From Ptiloglossa arizonensis (Eukaryota > Arthropoda > Insecta > Hymenoptera > Colletidae), in NCBI RefSeq assembly GCF_051014685.1, contig NW_027478763.1:124001-188000 (forward strand): a DNA stretch of 64,000 nt, read 5' to 3'. Both the position numbers and the translations under genes were made by a program. The notes beneath the pieces are model-generated. The model saw nothing but the letters and a program-made list of their open reading frames with translations. It was not told the DNA's origin and ran no database searches. Positions 15,413 through 31,275 of this stretch are shown piece after piece (position 1 is the stretch's first letter; each line of letters starts with the position of its first letter).

Positions 15413-18400
15413 GTACAACGTATAACGTACAAGGTATCACGTATAACGTATATCCTATAACGCATAATGTATATCCTATAACGCATAACGTTTAGCGTAT
15501 AACGCATAACGTATACCGTATAACGTATAACGTATAACGTATAACGTATAACGTATAACGTGTAACGTATAACGTATAACGTCAAACGTATAACGTATAA
15601 CGTATAACGTATAACGTATAACGCATAACGTATAACGTATAACGTATAACGTACAACGTATAACGTACAAGGTATCACGTATAACGTATATCCTATAACG
15701 CATAATGTATATCCTATAACGCATAACGTATAGCGTATAACGCATAACGTATAACGTATAACGCACAACGTATAACGTATAACGTATAACGTATAACGTA
15801 TAACGTATAACGTATAACGTACAACGTATAACGTATAACGTATAACGTATAACGTATAACGTATAACGTATAACGTATAACGTATAACGTACAACGTATA
15901 ACGTACAAGGTATCACGTATAACGTATATCCTATAACGCATAATGTATATCCTATAACGCATAACGTATAGTGTATAACGCATAACGTATACCGTATAAC
16001 GTATAACGTATAACGTATAACGTATATCCTATAACGCATAACGTATAACGCACAACGTATAACTTATAACGTATAACGTATAACGTATAACGTATAACGT
16101 ATAACGTATAACGTATAACGTATAACGTATAACGTATAACGTATAACGTATAACGTACAACGTATAACGTACAAGGTATCACGTATAACGTATATCCTAT
16201 AACGCATAATGTATATCCTATAACGCATAACGTATAGCGTATAACGCATAACGTATACCGTATAACGTATAACGTATAACGTATAACGTATAACGTATAA
16301 CGTGTAACGTATAACGTATATCCTATAACGCATAACGTATAACGCACAACGTATAACGTATAACGTATAACGTATAACGTATAACGTATAACGTATAACG
16401 TATAACGTATAACGTATAACGTGTAACGTATAACGTATATCCTATAACGCATAACGTATAACGCACAACGTATAACGTATAACGTATAACGTATAACGTA
16501 TAACGTATAACGTATAACGTATAACGTATAACGTATAACGTATAACGTATAACGTATAACGTATAACGTATAACGTACAACGTATAACGTACAAGGTATC
16601 ACGTATAACGTATATCCTATAACGCATAATGTATATCCTATAACGCATAACGTATAGTGTATAACGCATAACGTATACCGTATAACGTATAACGTATAAC
16701 GTATAACGTATAACGCATAACGTATAACGCACAACGTATAACTTATAACGTATAACGTATAACGTATAACGTATAACGTATAACGTATAACGTATAACGT
16801 ATAACGTATAACGTATAACGTATAACGTATAACGTACAACGTATAACGTACAAGGTATCACGTATAACGTATATCCTATAACGCATAATGTATATCCTAT
16901 AACGCATAACGTTTAGCGTATAACGCATAACGTATACCGTATAACGTATAACGTATAACGTATAACGTATAACGTATAACGTGTAACGTATAACGTATAT
17001 CCTATAACGCATAACGTATAACGCACAACGTATAACGTATAACGTATAACGTATAACGTATAACGTATAACGTATAACGTATAACGTATAACGTATAACG
17101 TATAACGTATAACGTATAACGTATAACGTATAACGTATAACGCATAACGTATAACGTATAACGTATAACGTACAACGTATAACGTACAAGGTATCACGTA
17201 TAACGTATATCCTATAACGCATAATGTATATCCTATAACGCATAACGTATAGCGTATAACGCATAACGTATAACGTATAACGTATAACGTATAACGTATA
17301 ACGTATAACGTATAACGCATAACGTATAACGCATAACGTATAACGTATAACGTGTAACGTATAACGTATGACGTATCACGTATAAGGTATGACCTATAAC
17401 GCATAACGTGTAACGTATAACGTATAACGTATAACGTATAACGTATAACGTATAACGTATAACGTATAACGTATAACGTATAACGTATAACGTATAACGT
17501 ATAACGTATAACGTATAACGTATAACGTATAACGTATAACGTATAACGTATAACGTATAACGTATAACGTATAACGTATAACGTATAACGTATAACGTAT
17601 AACGTATAACGTATAACGTATAACGTACAACGTATAACGTACAAGGTATCACGTATAACGTATATCCTATAACGCATAATGTATATCCTATAACGCATAA
17701 CGTATAGCGTATAACGCATAACGTATACCGTATAACGTACAAGGTATCACGTATAACGTATATCCTATAACGCATAATGTATATCCTATAACGCATAACG
17801 TTTAGCGTATAACGCATAACGTATACCGTATAACGTATAACGTATAACGTATAACGTATAACGTATAACGTGTAACGTATAACGTATATCCTATAACGCA
17901 TAACGTATAACGCACAACGTATAACGTATAACGTATAACGTATAACGTATAACGTATAACGTATAACGTATAACGTATAACGTATAACGTATAACGTATA
18001 ACGTATAACGTATAACGTATAACGTATAACGCATAACGTATAACGTATAACGTATAACGTACAACGTATAACGTACAAGGTATCACGTATAACGTATATC
18101 CTATAACGCATAATGTATATCCTATAACGCATAACGTATAGCGTATAACGCATAACGTATACCGTATAACGTACAAGGTATCACGTATAACGTATATCCT
18201 ATAACGCATAATGTATATCCTATAACGCATAACGTATAACGTATAACGTATAACGTATAACGTATAACGTATAAAGTATAACGTATAACGTATAACGTAT
18301 AACGTATATCCTATAACGCATAACGTATAACGCACAACGTATAACTTATAACGTATAACGTATAACGTATAACGTATAACGTATAACGTATAACGTATAA

Positions 18401-19444
18401 CGTATAACGTATAACGTATAACGCATAACGTATAACGTATACCGTATAACGTATAACGTCAAACGTATAACGTATAACGTATAACGTATAACGTATAACG
18501 CATAACGTATAACGTATAACGTATAACGTATAACGTACAACGTATAACGTACAAGGTATCACGTATGACGTATATCCTATAACGCATAATGTATATCCTA
18601 TAACGCATAACGTATAGCCTATAACGCATAACGTATAACGTATAACGTATAACGTATAACGTATAACGTATAAAGCATAACGTATAACGCATAACGTATA
18701 ACGTATAACGTGTAACGTATAACGTATGACGTATCACGTATAAGGTATGACCTATAACGCATAACGTGTAACGTATAACGTATAACGTATAACGTATAAC
18801 GTATAACGTATAACGTATAACGTATAACGTATAACGTATAACGTATAACGTATAACGTATAACGTATAACGTATAACGTATAACGTATAACGTATAACGT
18901 ATAACGTGTAACGTATAACGTATATCCTATAACGCATAACGTATAACGCACAACGTATAACTTATAACGTATAACGTATAACGTATAACGTATAACGTAT
19001 AACGTATAACGTATAACGTATAACGTATAACGTATAACGTATAACGTATAACGTATAACGTATAACGTATAACGTATAACGTATAACGTATAACGTATAA
19101 CGTATAACGTATAACGTATAACGTATAACGTATAACGTATAACGTATAACGTATAACGTACAACGTATAACGTACAAGGTATCACGTATAACGTATATCC
19201 TATAACGCATAATGTATATCCTATAACGCATAACGTATAGCGTATAACGCATAACGTATACCGTATAACGTATAACGTATAACGTATAACGTATAACGTA
19301 TAACGTGTAACGTATAACGTATATCCTATAACGCATAACGTATAACGCACAACGTATAACGTATAACGTATAACGTATAACGTATAACGTATAACGTATA
19401 ACGTATAACGTATAACGTATAACGTATAACGTATAACGTATAAC

Positions 19445-19927
19445 GTACAACGTATAACGTACAAGGTATCACGTATAACGTATATCCTATAACGCATAAT
19501 GTATATCCTATAACGCATAACGTATAGTGTATAACGCATAACGTATACCGTATAACGTATAACGTATAACGTATAACGTATAACGCATAACGTATAACGT
19601 ATACCGTATAACGTATAACGTCAAACGTATAACGTATAACGTATAACGTATAACGTATAACGCATAACGTATAACGTATAACGTATAACGTACAACGTAT
19701 AACGTACAAGGTATCACGTATAACGTATATCCTATAACGCATAATGTATATCCTATAACGCATAACGTATAGCGTATAACGCATAACGTATAACGTATAA
19801 CGTATAACGTATAACGTATAACGTATAACGCATAACGTATAACGCATAACGTATAACGTATAACGTGTAACGTATAACGTATGACGTATCACGTATAAGG
19901 TATGACCTATAACGCATAACGTGTAAC
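19445..19927. repeat. 483-bp module, TATAGTG type
   Basis: It has the same landmark order and an exact length of 483 bp, with TATAGTG in the first block. Confidence 0.85.
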
Positions 19928-21292
19928 GTATAACGTATAACGTATAACGTATAACGTATAACGTATAACGTATAACGTATAACGTATAACGTATAACGTA
20001 TAACGTATAACGTATAACGTGTAACGTATAACGTATGACGTATCACGTATAAGGTATGACCTATAACGCATAACGTGTAACGTATAACGTATTACGTATA
20101 ACGTATAACGTATAACGTATAACGTATAACGTATAACGTACAACGTATAACGTACAAGGTATCACGTATAACGTATATCCTATAACGCATAATGTATATC
20201 CTATAACGCATAACGTATAGCGTATAACGCATAACGTATACCGTATAACGTACCAGGTATCACGTATAACGTATATCCTATAACGCATAATGTATATCCT
20301 ATAACGCATAACGTATAACGTATAACGTATAACGTATAACGTATAACGTATAACGTATAACGTATAACGTATAACGTATAACGTATAACGTATAACGTGT
20401 AACGTATAACGTATATCCTATAACGCATAACGTATAACGCACAACGTATAACTTATAACGTATAACGTATAACGTATAACGTATAACGTATAACGTATAA
20501 CGTATAACGTATAACGTATAACGTATAACGTATAACGTACAACGTATAACGTACAAGGTATCACGTATAACGTATATCCTATAACGCATAATGTATATCC
20601 TATAACGCATAACGTATAGCGTATAACGCATAACGTATACCGTATAACGTATAACGTATAACGTATAACGTATAACGTATAACGTATAACGTGTAACGTA
20701 TAACGTATATCCTATAACGCATAACGTATAACGCACAACGTATAACGTATAACGTATAACGTATAACGTATAACGTATAACGTATAACGTATAACGTATA
20801 ACGTATAACGTATAACGTATAACGTATAACGTATAACGTATAACGCATAACGTATAACGTATAACGTATAACGTACAACGTATAACGTATATCCTATAAC
20901 GCATAATGTATATCCTATAACGCATAACGTATAGCGTATAACGCATAACGTATAACGTATAACGTATAACGTATAACGTATAACGTATAACGCATAACGT
21001 ATAACGCATAACGTATAACGTATAACGTGTAACGTATAACGTATGACGTATCACGTATAAGGTATGACCTATAACGCATAACGTGTAACGTATAACGTAT
21101 AACGTATAACGTATAACGTATAACGTATAACGTATAACGTATAACGTATAACGTATAACGTATAACGTATAACGTATAACGTATAACGTATAACGTATAA
21201 CGTATAACGTATAACGTATAACGTATAACGTATAACGTATAACGTATAACGTATAACGTATAACGTATAACGTATAACGTATAACGTATAAC

Positions 21293-21775
21293 GTACAACG
21301 TATAACGTACAAGGTATCACGTATAACGTATATCCTATAACGCATAATGTATATCCTATAACGCATAACGTATAGCGTATAACGCATAACGTATACCGTA
21401 TAACGTATAACGTATAACGTATAACGTATAACGCATAACGTATAACGTATACCGTATAACGTATAACGTCAAACGTATAACGTATAACGTATAACGTATA
21501 ACGTATAACGCATAACGTATAACGTATAACGTATAACGTACAACGTATAACGTACAAGGTATCACGTATAACGTATATCCTATAACGCATAATGTATATC
21601 CTATAACGCATAACGTATAGCGTATAACGCATAACGTATAACGTATAACGTATAACGTATAACGTATAACGTATAACGCATAACGTATAACGCATAACGT
21701 ATAACGTATAACGTGTAACGTATAACGTATGACGTATCACGTATAAGGTATGACCTATAACGCATAACGTGTAAC
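21293..21775. repeat. 483-bp module, TATAGCG type
   Basis: It has the same landmark order and an exact length of 483 bp, with TATAGCG where the other subtype has TATAGTG. Confidence 0.85.
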
Positions 21776-22004
21776 GTATAACGTATAACGTATAACGTAT
21801 AACGTATAACGTATAACGTATAACGTATAACGTATAACGTATAACGTATAACGTATAACGTATAACGTATAACGTATAACGTATAACGTATAACGTATAA
21901 CGTATAACGTATAACGTATAACGTATAACGTATAACGTATAACGTATAACGTATAACGTATAACGTACAACGTATAACGTACAAGGTATCACGTATAACG
22001 TATA

Positions 22005-23985
22005 TCCTATAACGCATAACGTATAACGCACAACGTATAACGTATAACGTATAACGTATAACGTATAACGTATAACGTATAACGTATAACGTATAACGTA
22101 TAACGTATAACGTATAACGTATAACGTATAACGTATAACGTATAACGTACAACGTATAACGTACATGGTATCACGTATAACGTATATCCTATAACGCATA
22201 ATGTATATCCTATAACGCATAACGTATAGCGTATAACGCGTAACGTATACCGTATAACGTATAACGTATAACGTATAACGTGTAACGCATAACGTATAAC
22301 GTATACCGTATAACGTATAACGTCAAACGTATAACGTATAACGTATAACGTATAACGTATAACGCATAACGTATAACGTATAACGTATAACGTATAACGT
22401 ATAACGTATAACGTATAACGTATAACGTATAACGTATAACGTATAACGTATAACGTATAACGTATAACGTATAACGTATAACGTATAATGTATAACGTAT
22501 AACGTATAACGTATAACGTATAACGTATAACGTATAACGTATAACGTATAACGTATAACGTATAACGTATAACGTATAACGTATAACGTATAACGTATAA
22601 CGTATAACGTATAACGTATAACGTATAACGTATAACGTATAACGTATAACGTACAACATATAACGTATAACGTATAACGTATAACGTATAACGTATAACG
22701 TATAACGTATAACGTATAACGCATAACGTATAACGTATAACGAATAACGCATAACGTATAGCGTATAACGCATAACGTATACCGTATAACGTATAACGTA
22801 TAACGTATAACGTATAACGCATAACGTATAACGTATACCGTATAACGTATAACGTCAAACGTATAACGTATAACGTATAACGTATAACGTATGACGTATA
22901 ACGTATAACGTATAACGTATAACGTATATCGTATAACGTATAACGTATAACGTATAACGTGTAACGTATAACGTATAACGTATAACATATAACGTATAAC
23001 GTATAACGTATAACGTATAACGTATAAAGTATAACGTATAACGTATAACGTATATCCTATAACGCATAACGTATAACGCACAACGTATAACTTATAACGT
23101 ATAACGTATAACGTATAACGTATAACGTATAACGTATAACGTATAACGTATAACGTATAACGTATAACGTATAACGTATAACGTATAACGTATAACGTAT
23201 AACGTATAACGTATAACGTATAACGTATAACGTATAACGTATAACGTATAACGTATAACGTATAACGTATAACGTATAACGTACAACGTATAACGTACAA
23301 GGTATCACGTATAACGTATATCCTATAACGCATAATGTATATCCTATAACGCATAACGTATAGCGTATAACGCATAAGGTATACCGTATAACGTATAACG
23401 TATAACGTATAACGTATAACGTATAACGTGTAACGTATAACGTATATCCTATAACGCATAACGTATAACGCACAACGTATAACGTATAACGTATAACGTA
23501 TAACGTATAACGTATAACGTATAACGTATAACGTATAACGTATAACGTATAACGTATAACGTACAACGTATAACGTACAAGGTATCACGTATAACGTATA
23601 TCCTATAACGCATAATGTATATCCTATAACGCATAACGTATAGCGTATAACGCATAAGGTATACCGTATAACGTATAACGTATAACGTATAACGTATAAC
23701 GTATAACGTGTAACGTATAACGTATATTCTATAACGCATAACGTATAACGCACAACGTATAACGTATAACGTATAACGTATAACGTATAACGTATAAAGT
23801 ATAACGTATAACGTATAACGAATATCCTATAACGCATAACGTATAACGCACAACGTATAACTTATAACGTATAACGTATAACGTATAACGTATAACGTAT
23901 AACGTATAACGTATAACGTATAACGTATAACGTATAACGTATAACGTATAACGTATAACGCATAACGTATAACGTATACCGTATA
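22005..23985. repeat. 2.0-kb direct repeat, first member (copy 1)
   Basis: It shares an ordered set of rare markers with 25555-27535 at an offset of about 3.54 kb: TACATGG (22161/25710), TACAACATA (22651/26186) and TATATTC (22722/27271 region markers). Block order diverges outside these limits. Confidence 0.7.
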
Positions 23986-24694
23986 ACGTACAACGTATAA
24001 CGTACAAGGTATCACGTATAACGTATATCCTATAACGCATAATGTATATCCTATAACGCATAACGTATAGCGTATAACGCATAACGTATACCGTATAACG
24101 TATAACGTATAACGTATAACGTATAACGTATAACGTGTAACGTATAACGTATATCCTATAACGCATAACGTATAACGTATAACGTGTAACGTATAACGTA
24201 TAACGTATAACGTATAACGTATAACGTATAACGTATAACGTATAACGTATAACGCATAACGTATAACGTATAACGTATAACGTACAACGTATAACGTATA
24301 TCCTATAACGCATAATGTATATCCTATAACGCATAACGTATAGCGTATAACGCATAACGTATAACGTATAACGTATAACGTATAACGTATAACGTATAAC
24401 GCATAACGTATAACGCATAACGTATAACGTATAACGTGTAACGTATAACGTATGACGTATCACGTATAAGGTATGACCTATAACGCATAACGTGTAACGT
24501 ATAACGTATAACGTATAACGTATAACGTATAACGTATAACGTATAACGTATAACGTATAACGTATAACGTATAACGTATAACGTATAACGTATAACGTAT
24601 AACGTATAACGTATAACGTATAACGTATAACGTATAACGTATAACGTATAACGTATAACGTATAACGTATAACGTATAACGTATAACGTATAAC

Positions 24695-25177
24695 GTACAA
24701 CGTATAACGTACAAGGTATCACGTATAACGTATATCCTATAACGCATAATGTATATCCTATAACGCATAACGTATAGCGTATAACGCATAACGTATACCG
24801 TATAACGTATAACGTATAACGTATAACGTATAACGCATAACGTATAACGTATACCGTATAACGTATAACGTCAAACGTATAACGTATAACGTATAACGTA
24901 TAACGTATAACGCATAACGTATAACGTATAACGTATAACGTACAACGTATAACGTACAAGGTGTCACGTATAACGTATATCCTATAACGCATAATTTATA
25001 TCCTATAACGCATAACGTATAGCGTATATCGCATAACGTATAACGTATAACGTATAACGTATAACGTATAACGTATAACGCATAACGTATAACGCATAAC
25101 GTATAACGTATAACGTGTAACGTATAACGTATGACGTATCACGTATAAGGTATGACCTATAACGCATAACGTGTAAC
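24695..25177. repeat. 483-bp module, TATAGCG type, private variants
   Basis: It has the same landmark order and an exact length of 483 bp. It carries GTGTCACG (24961), TAATTTATA (24991) and TATATCG (about 25028), of which the first two are shared with the copy at 46336. Confidence 0.85.
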
Positions 25178-25554
25178 GTATAACGTATAACGTATAACGT
25201 ATAACGTATAACGTATAACGTATAACGTATAACGTATAACGTATAACGTATAACGTATAACGTATAACGTATAACGTATAACGTATAACGTATAACGTAT
25301 AACGTATAACGTATAACGTATAACGTATAACGTATAACGTATAACGTATAACGTATAACGTATAACGTATAACGTACAACGTATAACGTACAAGGTATCA
25401 CGTATAACGTATATCCTATAACGCATAATGTATATCCTATAACGCATAATGTATATCCTATAACGCATAACGTATAGAGTATAACGCATAACGTATACCG
25501 TATAACGTATAACGTATAACGTATAACGTATAACGTATAACGTGTAACGTATAA

Positions 25555-27535
25555 CGTATATCCTATAACGCATAACGTATAACGCACAACGTATAACGTA
25601 TAACGTATAACGTATAACGTATAACGTATAACGTATAACGTATAACGTATAACGTATAACGTATAACGTATAACGTATAACGTATAACGTATAACGTACA
25701 ACGTATAACGTACATGGTATCACGTATAACGTATATCCTATAACGCATAATGTATATCCTATAACGCATAACGTATAGCGTATAACGCGTAACGTATACC
25801 GTATAACGTATAACGTATAACGTATAACGTGTAACGCATAACGTATAACGTATACCGTATAACGTATAACGTCAAACGTATAACGTATAACGTATAACGT
25901 ATAACGTATAACGCATAACGTATAACGTATAACGTATAACGTATAACGTATAACGTATAACGTATAACGTATAACGTATAACGTATAACGTATAACGTAT
26001 AACGTATAACGTATAACGTATAACGTATAACGTATAACGTATAACGTATAACGTATAACGTATAACGTATAACGTATAACGTATAACGTATAACGTATAA
26101 CGTATAACGTATAACGTATAACGTATAACGTATAACGTATAACGTATAACGTATAACGTATAACGTATAACGTATAACGTATAACGTACAACATATAACG
26201 TATAACGTATAACGTATAACGTATAACGTATAACGTATAACGTATAACGTATAACGCATAACGTATAACGTATAACGAATAACGCATAACGTATAGCGTA
26301 TAACGCATAACGTATACCGTATAACGTATAACGTATAACGTATAACGTATAACGCATAACGTATAACATATACCGTATAACGTATAACGTCAAACGTATA
26401 ACGTATAACGTATAACGTATAACGTATGACGTATAACGTATAACGTATAACGTATAACGTATATCGTATAACGTATAACGTATAACGTATAACGTGTAAC
26501 GTATAACGTATAACGTATAACATATAACGTATAACGTATAACGTATAACGTATAACGTATAAAGTATAACGTATAACGTATAACGTATATCCTATAACGC
26601 ATAACGTATAACGCACAACGTATAACTTATAACGTATAACGTATAACGTATAACCGTATAACGTATAACGTATAACGTATAACGTATAACGTATAACGTA
26701 TAACGTATAACGTATAACGTATAACGTATAACGTATAAACGTATAACGTTAACGTATAACGTATAACGTATAACGTATAACGTATAACGTATAACTAAAA
26801 CGTATAACTATAACGTATAATAAACGTACAACGTATAACGTACAAGGTATCACGTATAACGTATATCCCTATAACGCATAATGTATATCCTATAACGCAT
26901 AACGTATAGCGTATAACGCATAAGGTATACCGTATAACGTATAACGTATAACGTATAACGTATAACGTATAACGTGTAACGTATAACGTATATCCTATAA
27001 CGCATAACGTATAACGCACAACGGTATAACGTATAACGTATAACGTATAACGTATAACGTATAACGTATAACGTATAACGTATAACGTATAACGTATAAC
27101 GTATAACGTACAACGTATAACGTACAAGGTATCACGTATAACGTATATCCTATACGCATAAATGTATATCCTATAACGCATAACGTATAGCGTATAACGC
27201 ATAAGGGTATTCCGTATAACGTATAACGTATAACGTATAACGTATAACGTATAAGCGTGTAACGTATAACGTATATTCTATAACGCATAACGTATAACGC
27301 ACAACGTATAACGTATAACGTATAACGAATAACGTATAACGTATAAAGTATAACGTATAACGTATAACGAATATCCTATAACGCATAACGTATAACGCAC
27401 AACGTATAACTTATAACGTATAACGTATAACGTATAACGTATAACGTATAACGTATAACGTATAACGTATAACGTATAACGTATAACGTATAACGTATAA
27501 CGTATAACGCATAACGTATAACGTATACCGTATAA
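25555..27535. repeat. 2.0-kb direct repeat, second member (copy 1)
   Basis: This is the second member of the pair. About 26650-27260 of it lies in an indel-rich zone that is clean in the other member and in copy 2. Confidence 0.68.
26650..27260. repeat. Indel-rich, phase-broken satellite zone 1
   Basis: Single-base insertions and deletions break the heptamer phase here: an extra C near 26655, TAAACG and GTTAACG near 26740, ACTAAAACG and ACTATAACG near 26795, TATCCCT near 26867, CGGTATAACG near 27022, TATACGCATAAATG near 27153 and AAGGGTATTCC near 27204. The counterpart near 48290-48900 is clean. Confidence 0.8.
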
Positions 27536-29289
27536 CGTATAACGTCAAACGTATAACGTATAACGTATAACGTATAACGTATAACGCATAACGTATAACG
27601 TATAACGTATAACGTACAACGTATAACGTACAAGGTATCACGTATAACGTATATCCTATAACGCATAATGTATATCCTATAACGCATAACGTATAGCGTA
27701 TAACGCATAACGTATAACGTATAACGTATAACGTATAACGTATAACGTATAACGCATAACGTATAACGCATAACGTATAACGTATAACGTGTAACGTATA
27801 ACGTATGACGTATCACGTATAAGGTATGACCTATAACGCATAACGTGTAACGTATAACGTATAACGTATAACGTATAACGTATAACGTATAACGTATAAC
27901 GTATAACGTATAACGTATAACGTATAACGTATAACGTATAACGTATAACGTATAACGTATAACGTATAACGTATAACGTATAACGTATAACGTATAACGT
28001 ATAACGTATAACATATAACGTATAACGTATAACGTATAACGTATAACGTATAACGTATAACGTATAACGTATAACGTATAACGCATAACGTATAACGTAT
28101 AACGTATAACGTACAACGTATAACGTACAAGGTATCACGTATAACGTATATCCTATAACGCATAATGTATATCCTATAACGCATAACGTATAGCGTATAA
28201 CGCATAACGTATAACGTATAACGTATAACGTATAACGTATAACGTATAACGCATAACGTATAACGCATAACGTATAACGTATAACGTGTAACGTATAACG
28301 TATGACGTATCACGTATAAGGTATGACCTATAACGCATAACGTGTAACGTATAACGTATAACGTATAACGTATAACGTATAACGTATAACGTATAACGTA
28401 TAACGTATAACGTATAACGTATAACGTATAACGTATAACGTATAACGTATAACGTATAACGTATAACGTATAACGTATAACGTATAACGTATAACGTATA
28501 ACGTATAACGTATAACATATAACGTATAACGTATAACGTATAACGTATAACGTATAACGTATAACGTATAACGTATAACGTATAACGTATGACGTATAAC
28601 GTATAACGTATAACGTATAACGTACAACATATAACGTATAACGTATAACGTATAACGTATAACGTATAACGTATAACGCATAACGTATAACGTATAACGA
28701 ATAACGTATAACGTATAACGTATAACGAATAACGTATAACGTATAACGTATAACGTATAACGTATAACGTATAACGTATAACGTATAACGTATAACGTAT
28801 AACGTATAACGTATAACGTATAACGCATAACGTATAACGCATAACGTATAACGTATAACGTATAACGTATAACGTATAACGTATAACGTATAACGTAAAC
28901 GTATAACGTATATCGTATAACGTATAACGTATAACGTATAACGTATAACGAATAACGTATAACGTATAACGTATAACGTATGACGTATCACGTATAAGGT
29001 ATGACCAATGACGCATAACGTATAGCGTATAACGCATAACGTATAACGTATAACGTATAACGTATAACGTATAACGTATAACGTATAACGTATAACGTAT
29101 AACGTATAACGTATAACGTACAACGTATAACGTATAACGTATAACGTACAACGTATAACGTATAACGTATAACGTACAACGTATAACGTATAACGTATAA
29201 CGTATAACGTATAACGTATAACGTATAACGTATAACGTATAACGTATAACGTATAACGTATAACGTATAACGTATAACGTATAACGTAT

Positions 29290-31275
29290 AACGTTATAAC
29301 GTATAACGTATAACGTATAACGTATAACGTATAACGTATAACGCTATAAGCTATAACGTATAACGTATAACGTATAAAGTAAACGTATAACGTATAACGT
29401 ATAACGTATAACGGTATAACGTATAAACGGTATAACGCTATAACGTATAACGTATAACGATAACGTATAACGGATAACGTATAACGTATAACTATAACGT
29501 ATAACGTATAACGTATAACGTCTAACGTATAACGTATAACGTATAACGTATAACGTATAACGTATAACGTATAACGTATAACGATAACGTATAACGAATA
29601 ACGTATAACGTATAACGTATAACGTAAACGTATAACGTACAACGTATAAACGTACAAGGTATCACGTATAACGTATATCCTATAACGGCATAATGTATAT
29701 CCTATAACGCATAACGTATAGCGTATAACGCATCACGTATAACGTATAACGTATAACGTATAACGTATACGTATAACGTATAACGTATACCGTACAACGT
29801 ATAACGTACAAGGTATCACGTATAACGTATATCCTATAACGCATAATGTATATCCTATAACGCATAACGTATAGCGTATAAGCATAACGTATAAACGTAT
29901 AACGCATAACGTATAACGCATAACGTATAACGTATAACGTGTAACGTATAACGTATGAGTATCACGTATAAGGTATGACCTATAACGCATAACGTGTAAC
30001 GTATAACGTATAACGTATAACGTATAACGTATAACGTATACGTATAACGTATAACGTATAACGTATAACGTAATAACGTAATAACGTATAACGTATAACG
30101 TGTAACGTATAACGTATAACGTATAACATATAACGTATAACGTATAACGTATAAAGTATAACGTATAAAGTATAACGTATAACGTATAACGTATATCCTA
30201 TAACGCATAACGTATAACGCACAACGTATAACTTATAACGTATAACGTATAACGTATAGCGTATAACGTACAACGTATAAACGTATAACGTATAACGTAT
30301 AACGTATAACGTATAACGTATAACGTATAACGTATAACGTATAACGTATAACGTATAACGTATACGTATAACGTATAACGTATAACGTATAACGCATAAC
30401 GTATAACGTATAACGAATACGTAAACGTATAACGTATAACGTATAAACGTATAACGTATAACGTATAACGTATAACGTATAACGTATAACGTATAACGTA
30501 TAACGTATAACGTATAACGTATAACGTATTAACGTATAACGTATAACGTATAACGTATAACGTAGTAACGTATAACGTATAAGGTATAACGTATAACGTA
30601 TAACGTATAACGTATAACGTATAACGAATAACGTATAACGTATAACGTATAACGTATAACGTATAACGTATAACGTATCGTTAACGTATACGTATAACGT
30701 ATAACGCATAGATACGTATACCAACGCATAACGTATAACGTATAACGTACTAACGTATAACGTGTAAACGTATAACGTATAACGTATAACAGTATAACGT
30801 ATAAACGTATACGTATAACGTATAACGTATAAAGTATAACGTATAACGTATACGTATATCCTATAACGGCATAACGTATAACGGCACAACCGTATAACTT
30901 ATAACGTATAACGTATAAACGTATAACGTATAACCGTATAACGTATAACGTATAACGTATAACGTACAACGTATAACGTACAAGGTATCACGTATAACGT
31001 ATACTCCTATAACGCATACTGTATATCCTATACACCGCATAACGTATAGCGGTATAACCGCATAACGTATACCGTATAACGTATAACGTACAAGGTATCA
31101 CGATATAACGTATATCCTTAACGCATAATGTATATCCTATAACGCATAACGTATAGCGTATAACGCATAACGTATACCGTATAACGTATAACGTATAACG
31201 TAAGTTAACGTATAACGCATAACGTATAACGTATACCGTATAACGTATAACGTCAAACGTAATAACGTATAACGT
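29290..31275. repeat. Indel-rich, phase-broken satellite zone 2
   Basis: Phase-breaking single-base changes occur throughout, for example GTTATAACG at 29293, GCTATAAGCTATAACG near 29343, ACGGTATAACG near 29412, CGATAACG near 29459, GTAATAACG near 30071, CATAGATACG near 30708 and CTATACACCGC near 31030. The counterpart in the second unit, about 50920-52950, keeps the heptamer phase. The offset between copies changes here by amounts that are not multiples of 7 (21634, 21618, 21614, 21654), unlike elsewhere. Confidence 0.8.

Noticed and set aside
29290..31275. Degenerate former gene or older transposon hidden in the irregular zone
   Set aside because: Every irregular stretch still reads as TATAACG monomers with one-base insertions or deletions. 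No non-satellite sequence is present and the second copy is clean.
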